Shown piece after piece: positions 25,001-37,000 of a DNA stretch of 42,079 bases. Every line of letters begins with the position of its first letter. The first letter of the stretch is position 1. The notes beneath the pieces were generated by a model. The model searched no databases. It was not told the DNA's origin and worked only from the letters and a program-made list of their open reading frames with translations. A program made the position numbers and the translations under genes. The stretch spans positions 230,313 to 272,391 of the forward strand of contig JALOQK010000001.1 of NCBI GenBank assembly GCA_025453395.1. Reading direction: 5' to 3'. The stretch is from Candidatus Omnitrophota bacterium (GTDB lineage Bacteria; Omnitrophota; Gorgyraeia; Gygaellales; Profunditerraquicolaceae).

Positions 25001-28000
25001 ATAACCTGGTCTTCATCAACAAGATTGTAGCTTTGCAGCTGTTTCAAGAGCTCCTCGGTAATCGCAATAGCTTTAACAAATCTTTCCTTATTCTGTTGAT
25101 AAATAAGATCGCACAACTTGCTTGAATTGCATTTGCTTTGGCAGATCAACTCCCAAAGCAAATCTTCTAGAACATTGGTGGCCTCTGCGCAAAAATAATC
25201 CAAAAGAGTAGTTTCGGCCTTTGAATCCTGCAGCATGTTTATTTGATCAACAACATACCCGATTGACCATTTTGCCTGGGGCTTCACAAACACTTCACAA
25301 TGTAAAATGCTGGAATACACTGGAATCCTCTCGGAAAGAAGCTGAATCGATCCCATCCCCCTTAAAAATGGGTCTACTACTGTTTTTACTGCTTGGCACA
25401 GTGAAGATCTTTGCTGCTCTACAAATAAATCCTGATCAGGGATAAACTGTTCCGGCATAAAGTAAATCTCTGCCCCTGAGCATATTTGAAGCGCGCTAAA
25501 AATAGACTGATCGGCGCTTTCTACTTTGCGTATAATATCCCCTTCTAAGCAATATGACTCTAAAATCTCTCTGTCACCGCCGATGATGAAACTTTCGTCT
25601 TCTAATAATTTTGCGATATCTGAAGACCGCTCAAGCTTATTTATATTGGCAATGACTTTATCCATAAAAGAAGAAATAATGCCTTTTATTTTCCCGGATA
25701 ACTCATCTGACGGCAAACTAGCGAAACGTCTGCAGATATAATCAAGATTATTCAGGACTGTTAAGACATGTATGAGCAGGCGGTCGCGCCTGTCACGCTT
25801 AACGCGCACCAAAACACCATGGAGCGATTTAGAAATATTACTGCTTAAGATCGGCACTTCACGCTCTGTGTTTTGAAAAGGCTCAATTATTTCTCTAATA
25901 TCCTGGTATCCTGCAACTTGGACTTGTTTAATGCGCGCCATACGGTGGGTCGAGTTTTCTTCAAGCTCCGCGTATTCATGCGCGGAAAGAACGCTTAGCG
26001 ATACCTGAAGTTTTTCCTGCGGGAAAAGCTGCAGCCATTTCTCATAGGCTTCTTGCGTAAATACGATACTCAAAACTCCGTATATCTGGAATTTAGTGAT
26101 ATAAATATTCGGCGCGCGGGCAGGCTGCGTTTTTAACAACATGAATTGCACGGGCATAGGAACAACTCCGCTTTGCGTGATATTTCTTGCCTGCTCAGGC
26201 AGAACCAATTCGTATTGGCCCTGATCAATTAATTTCTTCACATCTTCACGAGCCTCTTGCGAACCATTGCCAAAGAAGCCTTCTGCGGCAGATGCATCTT
26301 TATTAGGGGCAGACTTGGCAAGACCGGAATAGATATCGATGTTTACCATAGTGCCTAAGACATCGCTTTTTATATTAAAATTATGGTAAAATGGGTCGTT
26401 TTCTCTGCTTAGTATTGATAAACCTAAACCGTGCGTATAAGCTGTAGAGTAGCCGTGCTTTAAAGCTTTGGCGATATCAACTATCCCCGGGCCTTTATCC
26501 ATGCAAACCAGTTTGATCCCGCGCAGAGCGCCTGAATCATCATAAAGATACGCCATAATTAAAATACCGCGCTCGGCAAACTTCCAAACATTGCTTCCCA
26601 GTTCTCTTGCCGCGAATTCACCCTTAGAAGACATGTCCAGATTATTCTTACACGTCAACATCCCGCACTGCTCTTCTGCTTTATGCACACCTTCTGTGAT
26701 TTTATCAAGGTAAAACGCTCCGTCTCTGGTTAAGGCAGTATCAAAAACTATCTTCTGCCCCAATTCTGAAGCTATTCTATCAAACGTAAGCTTAGAAATA
26801 TGTTTTTCAGGATTATCCAACACCCAAAATTCAACGATGGTTTTCTCTTCTTTAAGCCCATCGAGCATCTGCTTAGCCGCCTCAATATTCCCGTGCTTCA
26901 GCGTCTCCCAAACTTTATGCAGGAAGTCTGCCTCGGAAACTTTATTTTCTTCTATGGGCGCGTACCGTTGAAAGCCTAACAATTTATAGCCATCTTTTCC
27001 GGTACGAATATTAGCTGACTGAATAAGGTGACTTTGCGGCGGGTTACCCCTTAATATAAAAATTACCCCGCCGACACAAAACGCAACACCTAAAATAGAA
27101 ATTATACTCAATGGCTGGCCAAGGAAGATTACAGAAATCAACAAAACAAATATCGGCGAGGTATTATTAATACTCTTGGCAGTTGACGTCTCAAGATAAT
27201 CCAATGCCCGGTAAGTCAAAAGAAGAGTAATAACGCTGATAGCGGCAATTGCCAAAATCGGCAGATTAAATATCAGTGAACGGCTTTGAGAAGCTAAACT
27301 AGTTAACAACACCATTACCGGCAGAGAAACAGGATAAGCCAAAAATACCAAATCAGTGGCTTTTATAAAAGACCGGGTTCTTTTCTTGACAATTTCCGCC
27401 AATCCATAAGCTGTACTGGAAATTGAAGCAAATAACACGCCCAAGGCACTTACTTCTCCGGCTTTATGTGCCCCGGCAAACCAAAGGCTGATGCAGACAC
27501 CAGATAAAACAATGAAAATCCCTAAAGTCTTCTTGAGCGTTAGTTTTTCTTTCACCCCTAAAAACCCTCTAGCAGCGACAATAACCAAAACCACCGGTGA
27601 GCTCTTTACGATAATTTCCGTAATTAAAGCAGAATTATGCCGCAAAGAAAGGTAATCAAATGGAGATGCGATAATCTGCTGTAATAATATCCCCAGAGCA
27701 ATAATAAAAAGATAATTACGGTTATGCGCTAAGAATTCTTTTGGCTTAGCGAATGAAATTAATAATCTCTTTGTTGCTTGGCGCTCGGCAGGATACAGAA
27801 TAAGACATATGGCTTTATAAATAGCCAGGCCAAAAAAAGCATAGAGATAATAATTTACCTGTATCTGTAAAGGCGTAATACCGCTCTTAATCAGCGCCTT
27901 GGCGCAGAAAGGCTTAATCGCGATTAAAACCGCCGAACAACACACCATTAATGCTCCTTTGTATTTACCCGGTATTTTCCGCCAAATACCTTTTTGCATA

Positions 28001-31000
28001 CCTGTCCCGCCGGTGTTGTCTGATCCGCCGTTGTCGACAGACACATTCTTTGGAGTATTCGCCATTTCTTTATAAGTATTGATAAGTCCAGTCGTGGAAG
28101 AATCATGCCCGCTTACATCGGCTGTTGATTCAAGCTGAGGCAGAATGTTGTTTGCAAGCTTTTTGCCAAGTTGGACACCCTCTTGGTCAAAACTATAGAT
28201 GTTCCAGATGACACCCTGAACGAAGATCTTGTGTTCATACATCGCGACTAACATGCCTAGTGTCCTCGGGGTGAGTTTCTTGGCCAGAATAGAATTAGTC
28301 GGACGATTACCTTCAAAAACCTTAAAAGGCGTAATCCTGGCGATTTCTTCATCGCTCAATTCCGGCTGACTGTTCGCTCTTCTCTTCTCATTCTCTTTCC
28401 TTAAATCCTGAACAACTTCCTGTGCGCTCTTGCCTTGCAGAAGGGCTTCTGGCTGCGCAAAGAAATTCGAAAGCAAGATCTTGTGATGTTCATCCAAAGC
28501 CGCTTTCAGTTCCGCATCGTTATCAAGCTGCTGAGAACTCCTTTGAGCAAAAGCAAGAAAATCTGCGGGGACAAGTTTTGTTCCCTGATGCATTAATTGA
28601 TAGAAAGCATGCTGTCCGTTCGTGCCCGGCTCTCCCCAGACGATCGGGCCTGTCTCATATTTCACGAGTTTACCGTTACGGTCGACAGATTTGCCGTCAG
28701 ATTCCATGTCGCCCTGCTGAAAGTATGCGGCAAAACGATGCAGGTGCTGATCGTAAGGCAAGATGGCGTGTGTCTGAGTTTTGAAGAAATTGTTGTACCA
28801 AATCCCCACTAACGCCAGGACAACAGGGATATTTTTATCAAAGGGCGTATTCCTGAAATGTTGATCCATCTCATAGGCTCCACACAGCAACTCTTTGAAA
28901 TTGTCAAAACCGATATAGCAGGCGATGGAAAGCCCTATGGCCGACCAAGAGGAGTAGCGGCCACCCACCCAATCCCAAAATTCAAACATATTAGCCGTAT
29001 CAATTCCGAATTTTTCGACTTCCTTCTTCGCTGTGGACACCGCCACAAAATGCTTTTTAATGTACTCCTGATTCTTGGCCGCTTTTAAGAACCACTTACG
29101 AGCCGTATCGGCATTCTTCATGGTTTCCTGTGTGGTAAAAGTCTTGGAAGCAATGATGAACAGCGTAGTCTCTGGATTAAGGCCGACGATCGTTTCGGCA
29201 ATATGCGTTCCATCAACATTAGAGACAAAATGAACTCTTAAATTTTTGCGCGCGGCATAGCGCTTGAGAGCCTCAACAATCATCACAGGACCGAGGTCTG
29301 AACCGCCGATGCCAATATTGACGATATCGGTAATGATCTTGCCGGTGTAACCCGTCCACAGGCCACTAATAACCTTATCTACGAAAATATTCATCTGCGC
29401 TAGGACGCGATTCACTTCCGGCATGATATCTTTTTTATTCACATAAATAGGCGCATTGGATCGATTCCTTAGCGCAATGTGGAGAACGGCGCGCTTCTCT
29501 GTTTCGTTAATCACGGCGCCCGTAAACATCGCCTCGATCGCATCCTCAAGCCCAGCCTCTCTAGCCAAATCAATGAGCGTATCCATCACCTTTGAATCAA
29601 TCCTGTTCTTTGAATAATCCACTAACAGTTCGCCAATACGGATGGAATACTTGTCAAAACGCTTCGGATCCGCCTCAAACATATCACGCATATGCTGCTT
29701 CTTCATAAATTCAGAGAGTACTTCAAGTTTTTTCCAAGCCGCGGTCTGGGTTGGGTTGATTTTTGGCATGGTAATTTCATCTGTCCCGCCGTTGTCGAGA
29801 CTGCTTACTACATAATTTTTAAGAGATAATCTCTGAAGCTGGGCCTTGCAGGAAGGACAAAACTGCGCATTTGTTTTATCAAGCTCAGCTGCGGTTTGGC
29901 TCAAGCGCATCACGCAGGCAGGATTTTCGCAGTGTAGACGGGAAGTGCCGGGGTCAGTAAATAACTTGCCGATTAAATGGCCTGTTTCATGAATAATATT
30001 TTTAACGATACGTTGTATAAATATATTGTTATTATAATGCTGAAATCTAAACCCTGATAAGATACCCTTGTTTTTACCCAGTAGAACGCGTCCAAAGAGA
30101 CAATTCCATACTGTTCCTTTTTGTGTTATGCCGGTTATGTCTGCATCGGTCAGATATAAAGTGGGGATATTTTCTTTTGTCCCTTCAAAAAGATACGGGA
30201 GAATGTATTGCTGGCGGACTGCATCAAAATATCCGCCTACATTGCTTACCACTTGATCAATTTGAATTGGGGGAAGAACTTCTATGTTAATCTCAAAAGG
30301 AAATGCCTGCTGGATCCCGGGGATGACATATTGCCGGATTAAACTTAACAACTCCTCTGCCTTGCCGGGAATTGAAACAGCGGGAATAATTCTTAAAACC
30401 GGAGGGCCGCGAGAATGCCTCGTATTCAATAACGCGCTATTTGGCGCAAAATCATCAACTGCCCGGTTTTTACCCGTTTGCCCAATAATATTCAAACTAT
30501 AGCCACCATTATCAAGCGGGGCTTTTAAACTCTGTAAAAATCCGGGAAGATATTCTTGATAGCAAACATTGGGCTCCAGAGAACAGGCTATATTTTTTAT
30601 GCTGCCATTTACATTAAGAGCGTCTAAATCTATTATTTTTCCGCTAAATTTTCCTTCGGCATTCGTATTCATTACGATATTAGAAGGCTTGAAATCGCCT
30701 ATATAAAATTTCTCAGGAGAAAAATTCAACAGGCCTTTACATATCTCTAAACCAACAAGTATAGCGCGGCCTTTTTCTTTTGAAGTTATTTTTTCTTCAT
30801 CCAAGATTTTATTTAAATCTAACCCTTCCACAAACTCTCTAAAAACAACATTGATATCATTTCTAATCAAACGGGATGGGTCAATATAATGCCAAGGCTC
30901 AAAAGAATGCGTAATCGCTATATCTGCCATACGCGGCCGATAGTCCTTTATCCATACTGAATTGCCTAATTTGCATACATAGGGGCAATTAGCCTCTGAC

Positions 31001-34000
31001 AACTCTTTCCATAATTCTATAGATTTTTCAATTCTTCTCTTATCAAAACCTGCGCCAATAGGGTCATGCCTTATTGTGGATAAAGCTACGCCGAATTTTC
31101 TGCCTCCAGTTAAACTGACAGTAACTCTATAAATATTCTTATTCTGTCCACTGCCAAACCAACGCAGGTAAACATTGGATAAATCTTTCACCGATAACTC
31201 AATATTAAATAAAGTTTCAAGCGCTTTGAGGATAAATTCCGGATCTTCCAAGAGAGTTCTTCTGAGCTGATGTAAATCTTCTGTTATATCGCACCGCGAA
31301 GCAAAATCAGCCAGGTTTTCCAACTGCTTGGCAGAAAACTTATCAATTTTTACCAATCGCTCTAAACAGCCTACTACCAACCTCCTAATTACCCAACTCT
31401 TGCAATAAATTAAATCTGAAACCCGCTGGATATCTTCTGCATTAGCATCTTTGGGATTCTTATTAATTCTGGAAATTAGACTTAAAGACGCTATTTGATT
31501 ATCTGTTTTTTCTACATAGCGCAATAAATCACTTGCAACCTGCAGGCCTAAGCGTTCCTGCAGAATTTTATATAAATCCGGGAATTGCCGCGGGATTCCG
31601 GCACCAGTTAGAATAATTGCTATCGCCAGCCTTGAGAGGCCCATTTCTTTTCTTTCATGCATTACTTTCGCTACTGTGCAATCGTTATTTAAATAAATCT
31701 TTATCTTTGCCTCATCCCAACCCAACTCTCCCCTAGTCTGATCCGAACCATTGCCTAAAAGCTTGTCCTGCATCGCGCCGTTAATTTCAATGTTTATAGC
31801 CATATCTTTTTTTGAGAAATAAATTGCTACTTTATCGCTTAAACGCTTATCGCCATTTTCAATTTCACCTGCAAAAATGACTTTATATTCCTCGCCGTTT
31901 AATTGTGTAACTATTGAGCGCGCAAAATAATTGACAAAGCCTTCGTTTCCACTAAGAGAATTTCTTTTAATGCCTTTTTCTCCATCATGAGCAGCACAAA
32001 ATTCTTCTATGCTTGGCGCATTATCAATAATACCCTTAAACGATACAGAAGGCATAACGAATGAAATAAAATCCTCTTTTTCATTTAGTTGTAAAGAAAT
32101 TGTATTCGAATTAATTATTTGGCGGTTATCGTTTACGCCTTTATTTAGCCAAATCCATGTTTCTCCTTTATTAGAAGAAAATTTGTAAGTAAAACGGCCA
32201 GAGAAAAATTCGGGCAATTCTCCTTCAAAACGGTATTTCCCATCGCCAAAGTCATTTACTATGCGCATCGGGATTTCAAACCATGTCTTTGGATTATCCT
32301 CTTGGTTGCACCATAAACGCAAAAGGATTTGTTTATCTGGATTCGTTATTTCCTTATTTAACTTTACAGTGAGGTAAGCTCGGAGGTCTCTCTTATTTTC
32401 ATATACTGTAGTTTGCTCTTCCGGATAGTAATCGCCTTGCCACTGAACGCGTATAGTTTCCCCTGCAGACTCAACGAAACCGCCGTTATCTAAACTATCT
32501 TTGGGAAAATTAGAAGCAGTGGATTGCATACATTTTGCTACTTCCTGTTTAAAGTATTTTATAATTGTTACCCGCGTCCCAATCTTTTCTCCCTTGTTAT
32601 CATCAATATTCTCAAAAATGATTTCATCACTATTCTTCCCCGCATAATATATGCCAAGCAACTCGCCGCTTCCAGTTGTCGTATTGAAATCACCTTCGTC
32701 AAAACGCTCGCCATAGCGCCTTTTTAGCCATTGCACTTCTTTATCAATTAAATTTAAACTATGCTGTGGGTTAAAGATTGTTGCGCCTTGATCGGTAATG
32801 CTGATTTTCATCCTTTCATCATTCACAGACCACTGAATCGTTACTTTCTTGTTCTTATCAAATTTATTACCGTGTTCCATCGCATTTTTGAATAATTCAT
32901 GGAAAGCCCAACTTAAACAATTGACTGTGATTTGTTTGTTAAACCAGAGGAAGAATGAGCCGACTAATTCCTCATTGCTGGAAAGTTCAATAACCCCTTC
33001 TTTCTCCAGCTTTAAATCTTTAAAATCTTTTTCAGAAGTTATGGCGATTAATTGATTATCTTTAGGGCCTGCGTCAAAGGAGCCGCCGTTGTCGAGAGAA
33101 ACTATTTCTCTTAAAGCTCCGAAATCTGCCTCGGGGCTCATGCCAGATTCAAAAACATCCCTGGCATCAGTTGGCGCTTCTCGCGGCTGCAGAAATACTT
33201 TCCCCAGTGTATCTCTGCCACGGGTATAAACTTGGGTATTTTGATCATGTAAATAGTTGCACACTAAGGTATCTACTGGGATGCGTCCGTTGCGCTGTTC
33301 ATCTTTGATTTCAAAAACAAATAAAACGATGCCTCTACCAGAAGACGAAGACGCCTCCAAATTCCATTTCTCCTCTATACAATAACCCGAAGAAAGAATC
33401 TTTTTCATCTCCCGAGATAAAGCTTCTGATGCGCTAGGACTAATTTCCATTAAAACTACAAGTTCGGTCCAATTTTCTTCTTCCGCAACCCCCTGCCCCC
33501 AGCCTTCATAGGGATTATAAATTAAAACCGAGCGTCGGCGATCCTTTTGAAAAGCTAAAAATAAATCGTGCAACAAAATTGCCTGCTCTTTAAATCTTGG
33601 CCTTTTCCGATGCTCTTTGACTCCCCGCGGAAGATGCGTATGCGCCCTCCTGACCATCTTAACGAATGTCTGGGCAATATCCGGCCTTTCCTGGCTAAGC
33701 TCAGCTATTTCTGGGAAGGCGCTCATGCCAATATCCCAGCTATCGCACTGTCTGATAAGCGCATCCAGGTCTTCGCATGTCAAGGCATTTAAGGTATTGC
33801 TTAAGGCACGGCTGGGGGCAACAAATAATCCGTTACACATCCTGCTTATAAATTGATCTTCCATGCCTAATGCTCTGCCTCTTGAAAGAAGCGAACTAAG
33901 CTCTCCTGCCCTTCTAAATATCTGCTGGTTCCAAATATAGTGGCGCAGGCTCCCGGAATGAGCCCGAGAGGAATCTAATGGGCCGATAAGGCAATACTTC

Positions 34001-37000
34001 AAGAAATCCTGCTCATCGACATTATCAATATCTACATTTTCCTGCTGCAGGCCTCTTGCTAATTCGGCGTTTGCGGTATGCTCGGGAATGCCCCACTTGT
34101 TTAGAATCTCCCGGCGGGAAGCCTTTCTTCTTAGAAATATATACTGCATATCACCCCTGAGATAATCAAATATGAACAATAACCTTAAACCGGTGAGAGT
34201 GTTAGCTAAACCATGCCCCCCCTCAATAATAAGGCGGCAGAAGCTCCAGGGATTGGCATCATCAATATATTTAAATAACTCTTCAAGATAATCAAGAAAA
34301 CCCAGGATAATCCGGTCCTGGTCGGTAAGCTGACTTTCCCTGGCTTGACTTAAGGCCTGGTGGAATTTATCGAACTGGATATCTCTTAGGGCCGCAACAG
34401 CCTGATTAAGGGGTTGGTTAAGTAGCTCAATGTTTGGCACTATCTCGGAAAGCATGATTTTGATGTTTATACCGAAACGGCGCATAATACCCTGCAGTCC
34501 AACAGACATACTCGCCCATTGGGTATGGGCTGTTTCTATGTCCTTGAACATCGTTTTTAAGGTTGAATCAGGCATATAGGATTCTTGATTACGGAACTCG
34601 AGGCAGAACTTATCCAGTCTGCCCTGCCAAAGAAGCTTGATTAACCCCCGGGATTCTGGACTGATGCCTGCCGGCTCAATGGATACTATCAGCGCATCCA
34701 AATAAGTAGCCAGGGCCTCACCCCATCTCCTTTCGGTTTCACGGGATTCAGCGCTTATCTTTTCTCCGGATAGAATCTCAAAGTCTTCAGCAAACTTTGA
34801 TAAGACTGTCCTTCTTATCGTATCATTTAAACCACCCTGTTCTCCGCCAAGAAGGGTAAATGTCGAAAGCGTCCCTCCGTTGGTTTCATTTCTGTCATGA
34901 TTAAAAAAATTAAATATGGTCATAAGCAAAGTAGACCTTCTGTTGAATTCATATATCCCGCTATAGATCATATCCAATAAAATCTCGGCTTGCTCCTTCT
35001 TAGACATCTTGGTTGTATTTACCATATGGAAAAGCCCGGGATATTTTAAAACACAATCCCAGGTCCTTTTCATTTCTTTTTGGTCGCGCGACACAACATC
35101 TCCCAAGGAATCTTTGGGTTTATGATTATTCATACGGCCAGCATATCTGTTCGCTCTTTCCTCGGGGGTAGCCACAAGAAATATATACAACAAAGAATCA
35201 GGGATAAAAGTTCTATTAGCCAGAATAATCGGCTTATTCAAAATCTTTATTTGCGCAAGAATCCTCTCGAATGTGGGCTTCAGTATTGTCTCCCGAAAAA
35301 CGGAATTATTAGCTATCAGCGAGCTTACCTTATCCACACCCACGCTTTCAAAATCTTCCCTGGTCATCTCTCTGCCATCAAGACTAAGAACCACTCTTCT
35401 ATTCCGAATCGTATGGATAATATTAATCTTGGTTACCATAGAGTTTAATCCGGGCGTATTGAGAATTGCTGGATCATCCGAAACGGAATTTAAGCGCACC
35501 AGGCCCAAATCAAGCGCCTTCCAGCCATAACATCTATAGAAATGCCCGACATCAAAATATATGGCATCAAAACCATCTGCTGCTGCCTCGGCAACAGTAG
35601 ATTTTCCTACGCTGTTTACGCCGGTAAGATTAATTACCGGAGGATCGATTGATAACGCGAAAATACCTGTATATATATAATAAAATTTAACTCCGGGCTG
35701 CATTACATAATATCTCCAGCTTTCTTCAAGAAAATCGTTTATCCGCTGATCAGCCTCTGCATCGGGAAGACCAGAAATACCGGCCAAAGAATTCTCAACC
35801 TCAATCAAGTGTTGGCATAATCTAGAACCACCCTGCAACAACTGATTGATTTCTTCTTGCGCCCTGGCTGAATCCGGCTTCTTAAGAAAATCCCTCCTGT
35901 TTGGGACATCTATCTGCTTGGCGATCCAGGCATCTTCGCTTTTTTCTTCTATTGGTGATAGTATTATATTGGTATGGTTTAAATCGTGTAGCAGGATACG
36001 CGAAAGCAGCGTTAACACCGCACGCGGATATTGCTTCCTGCGACTGATAAAATACCCGATTATTTCCCGATCAAAAACAAGGTAAACTTCACCGGTCAGA
36101 CTAATAAACTTACAGCATACTGCCGGCAAAGGAGCAGAAGATACCTCTATTCTAATCGGCACCGCATCATCAGGAAGGTTATCTTTTACTAATGTGCTAC
36201 TCAATTTGAGTAAATGGAATAAAAGTACTGCCGGAATATCAACTTCCTCATCCATAATAAAGCGCCCCTGCTTGAAGATTATCCCTTGATACTCTGGTAA
36301 AAAGCATTCTTCTTTAATGTGCTCACAGTAAGATTCAGGGCTCATAATCGAATCAAAATAAGTAAACATTGCCTCCGGGCTCATCGCGGATTCAAAATCC
36401 TGATTTTTTAAAACAATTATTTTACTGCTTTGATAAAATGCCTCAATAGAGCCCGGTTTCCACCAGCCCTTTAATTCTGGCTGAGCTATCAGTTCCGGCC
36501 TATGAAAAGGCACAACTCCAGGATGTAAATGCGCCCCTTCTCCAGCCCCGAAACCGATAATACTGCCGTCTAATCCACCGCGAACTTGAACCAATCTGGC
36601 TCCGCGAAATCTTTCTCCTAATCTATTAACCACTCTTCTTATAGCGATATCCTGAAGATGCGTCCTATTAGTTTCTTGAACGCTATATCTTAATCCGCTT
36701 CTAACATTGGTAGGAGAATCATCATATACATCCCTGGCGGTACTTAACAGCCATTCAAATTGATCGGGATTTCTTAAAAAATAGTAATAATAAGCATCTT
36801 CATAATGCGCAATCGCTTCTTCCCTGGAAGTTATCCTGCTGCCCACCAAATACCTGATCTCCCAGCCGCCCTTACCGCACCATTCATCTAATGTTTCACC
36901 GATTGCCTGACGCCGGCTGCCAGAGTAACCCGGACGGTAAAAGCCGCGGGCGCGGATTTGTGCAAAGAACTCCTCCCGGCTTATCTGAAGGATAGGTTTA

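Noticed and set aside
29769-29800. Separate pgi gene starting at the Met at 29,769
   Set aside because: No ribosome binding site and no upstream stop; the frame is continuous with the protease and linker upstream.
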